Below are positions 25,811-33,825 of a DNA stretch of 64,000 nt, one piece after another (the stretch's first letter is position 1; every line of letters begins with the position of its first letter). This DNA comes from Pseudomonadota bacterium. Lineage in GTDB: Bacteria; Pseudomonadota; Alphaproteobacteria; Rhizobiales; Devosiaceae. The translations under genes were made by a program, and so were the position numbers. The DNA lies in contig JAEWBN010000017.1 of assembly GCA_023391095.1 (NCBI GenBank), forward strand, positions 1 through 64,000, read 5' to 3'. The notes beneath the pieces are model-generated. The model was not told the DNA's origin. It ran no database searches and was given only the letters and a program-made list of their open reading frames with translations.

Positions 25811-26455
25811 ATGAGCCAGCCAGATTTTTCGCCATCCACCATTGAACGCGGTCGGCTCATGTTTGCCCGCCCGTTTCTGTTCATCAAAGGCTGCGTCAGC
25901 ATCGCCGACCTGCCGCCGATGGATCGCGTGGAAATTGCCTTTGCGGGGCGGTCAAATGTTGGCAAGTCCAGCCTGATCAACGCCCTTTGCGGCACTTCGG
26001 CACTGGCGCGGACGTCCAATACCCCGGGTCGTACGCAGGAGCTCAACATCTTCGAGAGCCAGAGCGAGAGCCTGCGCATAGTGGACATGCCCGGCTATGG
26101 CTATGCCAAGGCACCAGAGCCCAAGGTAAAAGCCTGGACCGCGCTCATCCACAAATACCTGACCGGCCGCGCCACGCTGCGCCGCGTCTATGTGCTTGTC
26201 GACAGCCGCCACGGCCCCAAGGACAATGACCTGTCGGTCATGAACGAGCTTGACCGGGCCGCGGTCAGCTATCAGGTCGTCCTGACCAAGATCGACAAAC
26301 CGTCGGCCGCCGAGCTGGAACAGGTCATCGCCAAGACCCGCGCCGCCATCGCCAAGCGCCCCGCTGCCCACCCTGATGTGATCCTGACTTCGAGCGAAAA
26401 GGGACACGGCCTGGAATGGCTGCGCAGCGAGATCACCCTTTTGCTGGAAACCTGA
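25811..26455 (+). CDS. engB: Ribosome biogenesis GTPase EngB/YihA/YsxC
   Basis: The 214-residue GTPase shows all G motifs: G1 AGRSNVGKSS near residue 46, G2 threonine in TSNTPGRTQ, G3 DMPGYGYA, G4 TKID and G5 SSEKGHG. The family is needed for 50S subunit maturation and cell division. It follows yidC by 57 bases, a common order in alphaproteobacteria, where argB is often next; here argB is more than 30 kb away at 58992. Confidence 0.96.
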   Translation: MSQPDFSPSTIERGRLMFARPFLFIKGCVSIADLPPMDRVEIAFAGRSNVGKSSLINALCGTSALARTSNTPGRTQELNIFESQSESLRIVDMPGYGYAKAPEPKVKAWTALIHKYLTGRATLRRVYVLVDSRHGPKDNDLSVMNELDRAAVSYQVVLTKIDKPSAAELEQVIAKTRAAIAKRPAAHPDVILTSSEKGHGLEWLRSEITLLLET

Positions 26456-26463
26456 TCTTCAGC

Positions 26464-27189
26464 CTAGCGGGGCGTCTTAACGGCGCTCTGCACGAAAAAC
26501 TCGGCGATATAGTATGAGAGCGCCGCGCTGTCGGAGGGTGTTTTGAAGGACGCCAGGCATGTTTGCAGCAGGTCCGCGCCCAGAACACCTTCGCGCATCA
26601 AGGCTAGCTCCCGCGCATAGTCTTCCGAAAACTCGGGATGCGGCTGGAATGTCAGCGTCCGGCCATTGTCGTAAAACAGACCTGCATTGGGCGTAAACGG
26701 CGTCGAGAGGATGACCTGCGCGCCCGCAGGCGGCTCAATCACCTGATCCTGGTGCGAGCAGGCAATCGAGAACAGATCCGGTGCGTCTGCCATGAAGGCA
26801 GGCTTGGCCACGACACGGTAGCTGTGCCGCCCCACGCCCCAGCCTTTTTCCGATTTGCGCACGATGCCGCCAAGGGCATCGGCGATCACCTGATGCCCGA
26901 AGCATATGCCCAGCATTGGAATGTTTGCCGCATGAACCTCGCCGATAAAGCTTCGCAAGGGCGGCAGCCAGGCATGGTCCTCGTAAACGCCAGCAGGCGA
27001 CCCGGTAATCGCAACCCCCTCAAGCGTCTCGAGTGAAGGAAGGGCCTCGCCATCGATCAGCTTCACCACTTCATATGAGAACTGACGTCCCGAGGCGTCG
27101 AACATGTCCTTGAACATGTCCGGATAGTTGCCGAAACGCGGACGGAGAGGCTCTGGCACGTAGCCGGTTTCGATGATGGTAATCTTCAT
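26464..27189 (-). CDS. Class I glutamine amidotransferase-like protein
   Basis: The 241-residue protein has the class I amidotransferase nucleophile elbow MLGICFGHQVIADALGG (cysteine near residue 94) and a candidate catalytic His/Glu pair in TFQPHPEFSED. There is no fused synthetase domain. Stand-alone members include gamma-glutamyl hydrolases acting on polyamines and uncharacterised GMP-synthase-like proteins. The gene is convergent with engB, separated by 8 bases. No neighbour points to a substrate. Confidence 0.85.
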   Translation of the reverse strand: MKITIIETGYVPEPLRPRFGNYPDMFKDMFDASGRQFSYEVVKLIDGEALPSLETLEGVAITGSPAGVYEDHAWLPPLRSFIGEVHAANIPMLGICFGHQVIADALGGIVRKSEKGWGVGRHSYRVVAKPAFMADAPDLFSIACSHQDQVIEPPAGAQVILSTPFTPNAGLFYDNGRTLTFQPHPEFSEDYARELALMREGVLGADLLQTCLASFKTPSDSAALSYYIAEFFVQSAVKTPR

Positions 27190-27277
27190 GACGCTCGCTC
27201 TACCTCGCTATGAGGTAACGTTGCGATCCGCTCAGATCAACTCCGCCCAGCGCATGGCTCGCTCAACCACAGCGGAA

Positions 27278-27763
27278 TTACGCCGCAGGCTCGAACCGCA
27301 GCGCCACGCCATTGATACAATAACGCAAACCGGTGGGTTCCGGGCCATCGGGGAACACATGACCCTGATGCCCGCCGCAATTGCTGCAATGAACCTCAGT
27401 GCGCATCATGCCCAGCGAATTGTCCTGTCTGGTGCCCAGGCTCGCAGGAATGAAATCCCAGAAGCTGGGCCAGCCGGTGCGGCTATCATACTTCGTTGCC
27501 GCGTCAAACAAGGCTTGATCGCAGCCCGCGCAGTAGAAAATGCCTGCACGCTTCTCATCATTCAGCGGAGAGGTAAACGGATATTCCGTATCTTCATGCC
27601 GAAGTACGGAATAGGCGAGCGGCGTGAGGCGCTGCCGCCATTCGGCGTCGGTAAGAGAAAACGGAAATGCCTCTTCGGCTACTGCGCCGCGATTAAGTCC
27701 GAAGGCGGCAGCCAGAGCGCCCCACGCAGACGATACGATCATGGAACGGCGGGTAAGGGGCAT
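27278..27763 (-). CDS. msrB: Peptide-methionine (R)-S-oxide reductase with export leader
   Basis: The 161-residue protein (start at ATG 27763, behind a possible longer frame) begins with a twin-arginine-like leader (LTRRSMIVSS, then a hydrophobic stretch), so it is probably exported. The MsrB domain has two zinc CxxC pairs (CAGC, CSNC), the GWPSFWD substrate loop, GGHQGHVF and the catalytic cysteine in RYCINGVAL. It reduces methionine-R-sulfoxide in oxidised proteins, here likely in the periplasm. The gene lies downstream of a fasciclin-domain gene on the same strand, with 158 bases between them. Confidence 0.92.
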   Translation of the reverse strand: MPLTRRSMIVSSAWGALAAAFGLNRGAVAEEAFPFSLTDAEWRQRLTPLAYSVLRHEDTEYPFTSPLNDEKRAGIFYCAGCDQALFDAATKYDSRTGWPSFWDFIPASLGTRQDNSLGMMRTEVHCSNCGGHQGHVFPDGPEPTGLRYCINGVALRFEPAA

Positions 27764-27921
27764 GGCACTCTCTCCCGAAGGACCCGTGCCGGCAGGGAGG
27801 GAAAGACCGCCGACACGGGGGGAACACGACGTGACCACAACCAGGTTGGAGCGTCTAGCAGGTCACGCCGTATTGAGAGCCGCGCCACAGCGAACGCGCG
27901 ACCCTCGTAATCACGTCCGAC

Positions 27922-28488
27922 TTACATGGCCGGCAGCAGGACCGCGTCGATGACGTGGATCACGCCATTGGACTGGTCGACGTCGGCGATGGTCACGGTG
28001 GCAACACCGCCATTCGCGTCGGTGATCTTCACGGCGTCGCCGTCGAGGCTGAATGTCAGCTCGCCGCCCTGCACAGTGGCAGCCTTGTATTCACCGCCAT
28101 TGTCGTTGATCAGGCCGACCAGGTCGGTCGACATGATGTCGCCAGCGATCACGTGGTAGGTCAGAACGCCGGTCAGCTGGTCCTTGTTCTCGGGGAGCAG
28201 GAGGTTTTCGACAGTGCCTTCCGGCAAGGCTTCAAACGCGGCGTTGACCGGGGCGAACACTGTGAACGGACCTTCGCCCGAGAGCGTTTCGACCAGGCCG
28301 GCAGCCTGGACGGCAGCGACGAGCGTGGTGTGATCGGCCGAGTTCACGGCGTTTTCGATGATGTTGTTGGTTGCGGGCATTGCAGCGCCGCCGACCATGG
28401 GGGCGTCCTGGGCAATAACAGCAGCGCCGGAAAGCGAGCCAAGGGTCAGAAGGGCAGCAACGGAGAGAGCACGAAGAGACAGAGTCAT
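27922..28488 (-). CDS. Secreted fasciclin (FAS1) domain protein
   Basis: The 188-residue protein has a Sec signal peptide (about residues 1-26, ending AVIAQ) and one FAS1 domain. Both conserved boxes are visible: H1 GPFTVFAPVNAAFEALP and the YHVIAGD motif with H2 near VIHVIDAVLLP. FAS1 domains mediate adhesion or cell-surface interactions; in rhizobia a similar small protein affects symbiosis. The function here is not known. Its position before an exported MsrB may indicate a shared stress role, but this is inference. Confidence 0.92.
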   Translation of the reverse strand: MTLSLRALSVAALLTLGSLSGAAVIAQDAPMVGGAAMPATNNIIENAVNSADHTTLVAAVQAAGLVETLSGEGPFTVFAPVNAAFEALPEGTVENLLLPENKDQLTGVLTYHVIAGDIMSTDLVGLINDNGGEYKAATVQGGELTFSLDGDAVKITDANGGVATVTIADVDQSNGVIHVIDAVLLPAM

Positions 28489-28763
28489 GTGAGTTTCCTT
28501 CCTGTTAAAAATCTCGTCCCGGTTTCAGCGTCGGGATGCAGTCAGGTACGGCCCCTGTTTCAGGATAGTTTTCGCCGGACGATTTTTTTTGGAAGAATTT
28601 TTTCGGTCTAAAGCGCTGTCACAAATTCCTTTAGATTCAAAGGATTACGAAGATTGATCGGTTGTCCCAACGCGTTTTCGGCGAAAATAAGATGCGGTGA
28701 TCCAAACCGCCGTCGAGCGCGTAAATAGCACCTTTGCTCATCTCCGGTTCCCTGGAATGCAAC
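28489..28763. other. Intergenic region upstream of the fasciclin gene
   Basis: No gene is supported. The part next to 28488 must hold the fasciclin promoter. An imperfect palindrome (CCTTTAGATTCAAAGG, 28629-28644) lies about 140 bases upstream of the fasciclin start. Confidence 0.35.
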
Positions 28764-28795
28764 AAAAAATCCCGGCCGAAGCCGGGATTTTGTTT
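28764..28795 (-). terminator. Terminator after tolB
   Basis: AAAATCCCGGC and GCCGGGATTTT form a strong stem around CGAA with T-runs on both sides, 20 bases beyond the tolB stop. It ends the tolQRAB transcript, so pal is not co-transcribed. Confidence 0.8.
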
Positions 28796-28814
28796 GAGCG
28801 ACTGCGCGGCGGCT

Positions 28815-30125
28815 CTAGCTGCGGAGGCCGGACCAGGACGGATCCGACGCGTAGCTTTCGGTCGGGATGCTCTGAGCGCTACGGCCCCAGATATCGACAC
28901 TCATCAGGCGCGGCCCGTCATTGCCGCCCGGATCCTGGAAGAACATGATCACACGGCCGTTGGGCGCCCAGGTCGGCCCTTCGGCGTGGTAGCCAGAATA
29001 GAGCAGCCGTTCGCCCGATCCATCGGGGTTCATGATGCCGATATGGAATTGGCCACCTGACTGGCGCGTGAACGCGATGAGGTCTCCCTTGGGCGACCAG
29101 ACCGGCGTCGAATAGCTGCCCTGCCCGAAGCTGATGCGCTGGGCATTCCCGCCGTTTGCACCCATCATGTAGATCTGGGGAGACCCGCCGCGATCGCTTT
29201 CAAACACGATGCGGCCGCCATCGGGCGAATAGGACGGGCCAGTGTCGATGGCGGCACCCGAAGTCAGCTGCATGGGCTGGCCACCGCCGGTGCCCACGGC
29301 ATAGATATTGGTCGCGCCGCCCTGCTCCACGGAGAACACAACAGTGCCGCCATCCGGCGAGAACCGCGGGGCAAAGGTCATGGCACCGACAGAAGCCAGA
29401 CGCTGCTGCTGACCGGTCGCCAGTTGCAGCAGGTAGACCTGCGGATTGCCATCGGCGAAATTCATGTAGGTGACCATGTCGCCGCGCGGGGAAAAGCGCG
29501 GCGTCAGGGCCATCGAGGACCCATCGGTCAGGTACTGCACATTGGCACCATCCTGATCCATGATGGCCAGGCGCCGCGTGCGGTTGGCCTTTGGGCCGCT
29601 CTCAGCCACATAGATGACGCGCGTATCGAAATAGCCGGTACCGCCGGAGAGCTGCTCGTAGATGGCGTCCGAAACGATATGAGCGATCCGGCGTGCCGAG
29701 CTTGGATCGGTATTGTAGCTCTTGCCCACCACCTGCGCGGCCTGCTGGGTGTCCCAGACGCGCACCTGAGCCGAAATCTGTCCGCCGCGCTCGACCGAAC
29801 CCATGACCACGCCATCGACATTGGCAGTACGCCAGACGTTGAAGTCGGGGGTATTGCTGACATCGCCCACCTGGACCGGAAGGGATGCCGGATCGAGCGG
29901 CAGGAACAGGCCTGACCGGCGCAGGTTGTTGCGCACGATCTCGGCGATTTCGCGCCCGAAGCTCGGATCAGAGGAAGCAAAGTCCGGAATGGCGATGGGG
30001 AGGGGCTGGAAATTTGCGCCTTCCACCACGATGCGCAGTTGCGCGAAAGCCATGGGCGAGGTTGCCAGCAGAGCGCCGCCTGCTAGGCCGAGCTTCAGCG
30101 CGGAGCGCCGGGAAAACAGTGTCAT
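28815..30125 (-). CDS. tolB: Tol-Pal system periplasmic protein TolB
   Basis: The 436-residue protein has an N-terminal twin-arginine-like leader (FSRRSALKLGLAGG, cleavage near AFA), an alpha/beta N-terminal domain to about residue 165 and a C-terminal beta-propeller. The propeller repeats include PRFSPRGDMVTYMNF, PRFSPDGGTVVFS, PSYSPDGGRIVFESD and PVWSPKGDLIAFTR. TolB binds Pal and links the outer membrane to the TolQRA motor during division. It is the last gene of tolQRAB. Pal lies about 27 kb away. Confidence 0.96.
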   Translation of the reverse strand: MTLFSRRSALKLGLAGGALLATSPMAFAQLRIVVEGANFQPLPIAIPDFASSDPSFGREIAEIVRNNLRRSGLFLPLDPASLPVQVGDVSNTPDFNVWRTANVDGVVMGSVERGGQISAQVRVWDTQQAAQVVGKSYNTDPSSARRIAHIVSDAIYEQLSGGTGYFDTRVIYVAESGPKANRTRRLAIMDQDGANVQYLTDGSSMALTPRFSPRGDMVTYMNFADGNPQVYLLQLATGQQQRLASVGAMTFAPRFSPDGGTVVFSVEQGGATNIYAVGTGGGQPMQLTSGAAIDTGPSYSPDGGRIVFESDRGGSPQIYMMGANGGNAQRISFGQGSYSTPVWSPKGDLIAFTRQSGGQFHIGIMNPDGSGERLLYSGYHAEGPTWAPNGRVIMFFQDPGGNDGPRLMSVDIWGRSAQSIPTESYASDPSWSGLRS

Positions 30126-30188
30126 GTCTTTTCGTCTCCAGTCTCGCTGTTAGGCCGTTCTTTGGCCATCAAACAGGCAAATTCAAGG

Positions 30189-31364
30189 TCACGGGCGCAA
30201 TTCGACTTCTATGCTGCGCCACTGATCATAGGCGTCCGCGGAAAGCATCGTGTAGGGCCCGCACTGCATCACTGCGCGCTGTGCGGCTCGGGCCACAGCC
30301 CCCCCGGCAGCCGAAGAGTCTGCCGAAACGATCTGCGGCGTTCCATTGACCGTGCCATCGGGGTTCATAGCGACACGCAGGGTAACATTGAGGCCGCTGT
30401 TGAAGTCGCTGGGCAGCAGATTCCAGCAGGTCTTGATCCGCGCCACGAGCCCGTCGATTGCCGTCTGGCTGAGGCGCGCGGACGTCCCGGTCGTATCGCC
30501 GAGGGTGGGCGAGCCGCCCTGCCCGGTGGTCGCCCCGGTGGTGGGGGCATTGTTGATGATGTTGGAAATCTCGTCGGCCGTGCGGTCTGCGGTCTGGCTG
30601 GTCGGACCCGGACGCGTCTGCTGCCGGGCCGCGGCCTGGCGCTGACGCTCCTCTTCCTCGCGCCGGCGGCGCTCGGCGGCACGCGCCTGCTCCCGGATCT
30701 GCTCGAGGTTGGCCGGGCGTGACGTGGGCATGGTCACAGCCACCTGGGTAGGCTGTTCGGGCTCAGGCGCAGGTTCGGGTGTCGGCTCTGGTGTCGGTTC
30801 CGGGGTTGGCTCGGGCTCTGGTTCCGGCTGCGGTGCAGGTTCGGGCGTCGGCTCCGGCGTGGGCGCGGGCGCCGGCACGAGGTCAGCCGGACGCGACACC
30901 GGCAGGGTCGGCGTAACGGGCGTCGGCGTTGGTGCTGGCGTGGGCTCAGGAACGGGCACGGGCTCCGGTTCCGGTACGGGTTCCGGCACCGGCTCGGGTT
31001 CGGGGGCAGGCTCAGGTTCGGGCTCGGGGACGGGTTCCGGCTCGGGCGCAGGCGCGCTTTCGGTGACGGGAGCGGGGGTGGGCACGTCCGCCGGTGAGGG
31101 CGTCACCTGATCCTGTTCGGTGTTTCCTGTGGGCTGTGCCAGCTCAGCCGGCTGTTCTGCCTCCACCACGGATGGAGTATTGGTCTCGACAACGGTGCTG
31201 TCGAGCTGCCCCATACGAATGTTGGAATATTCCTCGATCGGCACGAGGTCGACCGAAATAGACTGCACCGTCGGCTCCAGCGGCTCGGTCAGTCCCAGGT
31301 TGAGGAGACCAAGCGTAAGGAGCAGCACATGCGCAGCTATTGAAACGGTCAGGCCCGTGCGCAT
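30189..31364 (-). CDS. tolA: TolA-like protein with a proline-rich stalk
   Basis: The 391-residue protein has one N-terminal membrane helix (about residues 7-26) and a very long periplasmic linker of Pro-Glu and Pro-Thr repeats (about 85-210). A charged helical segment (REQARAAERRRREEEERQ) comes next. The C-terminal TolA/TonB-like domain of about 100 residues includes CWNLLPSDFN, VTLRVAMNPDGTV and MLSADAYDQW. It spans the periplasm to pull on Pal/TolB. Classical TolA has a long KAE-rich helix in place of this proline-rich rod. The short sequence SRPA(D/N)L occurs twice, at about residues 157 and 212. Placement between tolR and tolB supports the call. Confidence 0.9.
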   Translation of the reverse strand: MRTGLTVSIAAHVLLLTLGLLNLGLTEPLEPTVQSISVDLVPIEEYSNIRMGQLDSTVVETNTPSVVEAEQPAELAQPTGNTEQDQVTPSPADVPTPAPVTESAPAPEPEPVPEPEPEPAPEPEPVPEPVPEPEPVPVPEPTPAPTPTPVTPTLPVSRPADLVPAPAPTPEPTPEPAPQPEPEPEPTPEPTPEPTPEPAPEPEQPTQVAVTMPTSRPANLEQIREQARAAERRRREEEERQRQAAARQQTRPGPTSQTADRTADEISNIINNAPTTGATTGQGGSPTLGDTTGTSARLSQTAIDGLVARIKTCWNLLPSDFNSGLNVTLRVAMNPDGTVNGTPQIVSADSSAAGGAVARAAQRAVMQCGPYTMLSADAYDQWRSIEVELRP

Positions 31365-31373
31365 TCGGCCGGC

Positions 31374-31817
31374 CTACCTTTCGCGCTCGGTGACGAGCCC
31401 GATCTTGGTGTAACCGGCGGCCGAAAGCATGCCCATGACGCGCATCACGGTGCCGTAGTTCGCGGTCGTGTCCCCGCGCAGGAAGATGCGGTCTTCCGTA
31501 GTGGCGAGTTCGCCCACCGTGGCCACGAGCTGAGCCTCGGCCACCGGCGCTTCGTCGACGAAAATCTCGCCTTCGGGGGTGACTGCAACCGTGATCGGCC
31601 GGGTCTGGCTGGGCATTTCGCCGGCCGCCGTGCGCGGCAGGTCCACGGTCACGCCAGCCGTCATCATCGGTGCGGCGACCATCATGATGATCAGCAGCAC
31701 CAGCATGACGTCGACCATCGGCGTCACGTTGATTTCGCTCATGACGCCCGCTTTTCTGCGGCGCCGACGGCGTCCGCCGCCGCCTCCGCCACCGCCCGGT
31801 GCTCCACCCATGCCCAT
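31374..31817 (-). CDS. tolR: Tol-Pal motor subunit TolR
   Basis: The 147-residue protein starts at ATG 31817, one base after the tolQ stop codon. A glycine run and a hexa-arginine patch form the cytoplasmic N-terminus. The ExbD/TolR helix follows with the proton-carrying aspartate in INVTPMVDVMLVLLI (about residues 29-43). The periplasmic domain ends in GYTKIGLVTERE. With TolQ it forms the proton-driven motor that energises TolA. An upstream start inside tolQ is less likely. Confidence 0.95.
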   Translation of the reverse strand: MGMGGAPGGGGGGGGRRRRRRKAGVMSEINVTPMVDVMLVLLIIMMVAAPMMTAGVTVDLPRTAAGEMPSQTRPITVAVTPEGEIFVDEAPVAEAQLVATVGELATTEDRIFLRGDTTANYGTVMRVMGMLSAAGYTKIGLVTERER

Positions 31818-31818
31818 T

Positions 31819-32529
31819 TTAGCGGCTCCGGGCTTCGAGCTGGCGGGAAAGGATGGTCGAAAATTCGTCGGCAAAGCCTTCGAGGCGGCCGATCATCTTG
31901 TTGGCGTCGGAAGACAGCTTGTTATAGGCGATAACCGCCGGGATAGCGGCCACTAGGCCGATGGCCGTTGCAAAAAGGGCTTCGGCGATTGGGCCGGCCA
32001 CGACGGCAAGGTTGGTGTCGGACGAGGCGGCGATGTTGGTGAAGGCATTCATGATGCCCCAGACCGTGCCGAAAAGCCCGATAAACGGGCCTGCCGAGCC
32101 GACGGTGGCCAGGAAACCCAGGCGCTTTTCGAGATATTCGCTTTCGCGGGCGATGGCGACGTCGAGGACTTTATCGAGGCGCTGCTGCATGCCGACGAAG
32201 CTCGCGGCGTTCTGCTCGTGGCTGCGCTTCCATTCCTTCATGGCGGCGACAAAGACCGCGCCCAGGCCCCCCGAGGGCTTTTCGGACTGCTGCTGGTAGA
32301 GCTCTTCCAGCGACTGACCCGACCAGAATGTCCGCTCGAAGCGGTTCATTTCGGCCTGGGTGCGCCGGTAAGTGATTGTTTTGTCGATGATAATCGCCCA
32401 GCACCAGATCGATGCGGCAAGCAGGCCGAGCATGACCGACTTGACCACGATATCGGCCATCCAGAACAGGCCCCAGATGGAGAGGTCCGCATGGGGGGCT
32501 GCTGCCCCAACTGCATCCATAGCTTCCAT
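31819..32529 (-). CDS. tolQ: Tol-Pal motor subunit TolQ
   Basis: The 236-residue protein is a MotA/TolQ/ExbB proton-channel member with three membrane helices at about residues 22-42, 137-160 and 173-195. Characteristic segments are VGSAGPFIGLFGTVWGIM and GPIAEALFATAIGLVAAIPAV. It forms the stator of the Tol motor with TolR. The gene starts 180 bases downstream of ybgC, so the tol genes may have their own promoter there as well as readthrough from the ruv-ybgC operon. Confidence 0.96.
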   Translation of the reverse strand: MEAMDAVGAAAPHADLSIWGLFWMADIVVKSVMLGLLAASIWCWAIIIDKTITYRRTQAEMNRFERTFWSGQSLEELYQQQSEKPSGGLGAVFVAAMKEWKRSHEQNAASFVGMQQRLDKVLDVAIARESEYLEKRLGFLATVGSAGPFIGLFGTVWGIMNAFTNIAASSDTNLAVVAGPIAEALFATAIGLVAAIPAVIAYNKLSSDANKMIGRLEGFADEFSTILSRQLEARSR

Positions 32530-32708
32530 GAACTGATCCCTTTGGCGGCCCGTCGCAATGGCCCTGTCGACGTTGCGATGGGGACGAAATCTGTCAAAAT
32601 TAAGAGAAATGCCCGCGTTTCCGGGCCGCGCAGGGCCGGAAACGGAGCAATGCTCCCTTTGGCGTCTTTATGGTCACCAAAGGGTTAACAAACCGACTCT
32701 TTTGGGGC

Positions 32709-33125
32709 CTACAGGCTAGCAGACTGTTGACGCTGACCGTCGCCCAGAGCGCGTAATGCTAACGGTAGACGTGCCGGGCCACCGCTGGTTTTGATAGCGG
32801 CGACGGTCAGTTGAGCGGTGGTGAGGGTGGTCTGCTCACGGACAATTGTCTGCTTGAGGACAAGTCGGGCGCCGCTGGCGCTGACGACCTCGGTGAGCAC
32901 GTCCAGCATATCATCGATGCGGGCCGGGGCGATAAACTCGAGCTCCATGGAGCGCACAGCAAAGGCGATGCCCTGCTCGGCCAGTTCGGAATGATGAATG
33001 CCCTGCTCGCGCAGAAACTCGGTCCGCGCCCGCTCGAAGAATTTGAGGTAGGCGGCGTGATAAACGTTCCCGGAGAAATCGGTGTCTTCGTAGTAGATGC
33101 GGACGGAGAAGCGATGGGGGGTCAT
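32709..33125 (-). CDS. ybgC: Acyl-CoA thioesterase YbgC
   Basis: The 138-residue hot-dog-fold protein has the 4-hydroxybenzoyl-CoA thioesterase signature YYEDTDFSGNVYHAAYLKF (residues about 10-28) with the catalytic aspartate. It hydrolyses acyl-CoA or acyl-ACP and is usually the first gene of the tol-pal cluster. Its ATG overlaps the stop of the small HHH gene as ATGA, so here it is coupled to the ruv operon. Confidence 0.94.
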   Translation of the reverse strand: MTPHRFSVRIYYEDTDFSGNVYHAAYLKFFERARTEFLREQGIHHSELAEQGIAFAVRSMELEFIAPARIDDMLDVLTEVVSASGARLVLKQTIVREQTTLTTAQLTVAAIKTSGGPARLPLALRALGDGQRQQSASL

Positions 33126-33331
33126 GGCGCCTTATAGTCCAACCCGCGGTCGGCCAAGGCGGGGTCCAGTTCGGTAAAACTCTTGGGGCCAATCCCGTGA
33201 AGGTCTGCGACGGCCTTGCGGGTCCAACCCGTCAGGTCGCGGAAGGTGACGATGCCGGCATGGGCGAGCGCCCGGTGCGCCGGGGCGCTGAGTTTGAGAC
33301 TATCGGCAATGCGGTCGGTTGGACTGCTCAT
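33122..33331 (-). CDS. Small helix-hairpin-helix protein
   Basis: The 69-residue protein contains one helix-hairpin-helix like that of the RNA polymerase alpha C-terminal domain: APAHRALAHAGIVTFRDL, then ADLHGIGPKSFTEL. Such domains bind DNA or act as protein contacts. Both ends overlap neighbours by four bases (ATGA with the nudix gene and with ybgC), which argues strongly that it is translated. Its function is not known; the DNA-repair neighbours ruvC, ruvA and ruvB make a nucleic-acid role plausible. Confidence 0.75.
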   Translation of the reverse strand: MSSPTDRIADSLKLSAPAHRALAHAGIVTFRDLTGWTRKAVADLHGIGPKSFTELDPALADRGLDYKAP

Positions 33332-33825
33332 GCCGACTTGCGCTCGTCGTGAACGATGTGGGCGAGGCCCGTGTCGGCAGAACGCAGGAATGCAGGCAGC
33401 CAGCGCGGCAGGAGGTTGAAGCCTTCTAGGGCGTCGCCGTCCATCGGTACCCAGAAAAAGCTCAGCTCATGCCCCTCGTCATGGCGAATGAGCCAGGGGG
33501 ATTTGCCATCCGGCCCTTGCCCCGGCAGCGTGACGCGATAGAAAAAGCCGAGTTCGTGAAAGGCCTCGCCTTCGCGGCGGTAAAAGCTTTCCGATGTGAC
33601 AGCCAACGGGCCAATCTCGGCCGGCAATGCCAGTTCCTCGGCAATCTCGCGTTCGAGGCTGATGCGGCTGTCTTCGCCCAGCTCGATCCGGCCGCCGGGC
33701 AACATGACGTAGTCGTCATCGTCTTCCCGGCAGACGAGCACATGCCCTTCCGCAATGATGATGGCGGCCACGCGAAAATTGAAGCGCTGGCCCTCAATCG
33801 GAAAGCTGATGACGTGCCGGCTCAT
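33328..33825 (-). CDS. NUDIX hydrolase
   Basis: The 165-residue protein has a Nudix box at about residues 45-67 (GGRIELGEDSRISLE, then REIAEELAL) with the REUxEE metal-binding core intact. The penultimate glycine of the consensus is replaced by leucine. It should hydrolyse a nucleoside diphosphate linked to another group; the substrate cannot be told. ATG overlaps the ruvB stop and the stop overlaps the HHH gene start, so it is part of a translationally coupled chain. Confidence 0.9.
   Translation of the reverse strand: MSRHVISFPIEGQRFNFRVAAIIIAEGHVLVCREDDDDYVMLPGGRIELGEDSRISLEREIAEELALPAEIGPLAVTSESFYRREGEAFHELGFFYRVTLPGQGPDGKSPWLIRHDEGHELSFFWVPMDGDALEGFNLLPRWLPAFLRSADTGLAHIVHDERKSA

Noticed and set aside
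30750..31100. Short repeated units resembling a CRISPR array or tandem satellite
   Set aside because: The repeats are in-frame Pro-Glu/Pro-Thr codons of tolA with no spacer structure.
30709..31110. Gly/Ser-rich plus-strand frame within tolA
   Set aside because: It is the antisense reading of the Pro-Glu/Pro-Thr codons of tolA, a low-complexity shadow without ribosome binding site.
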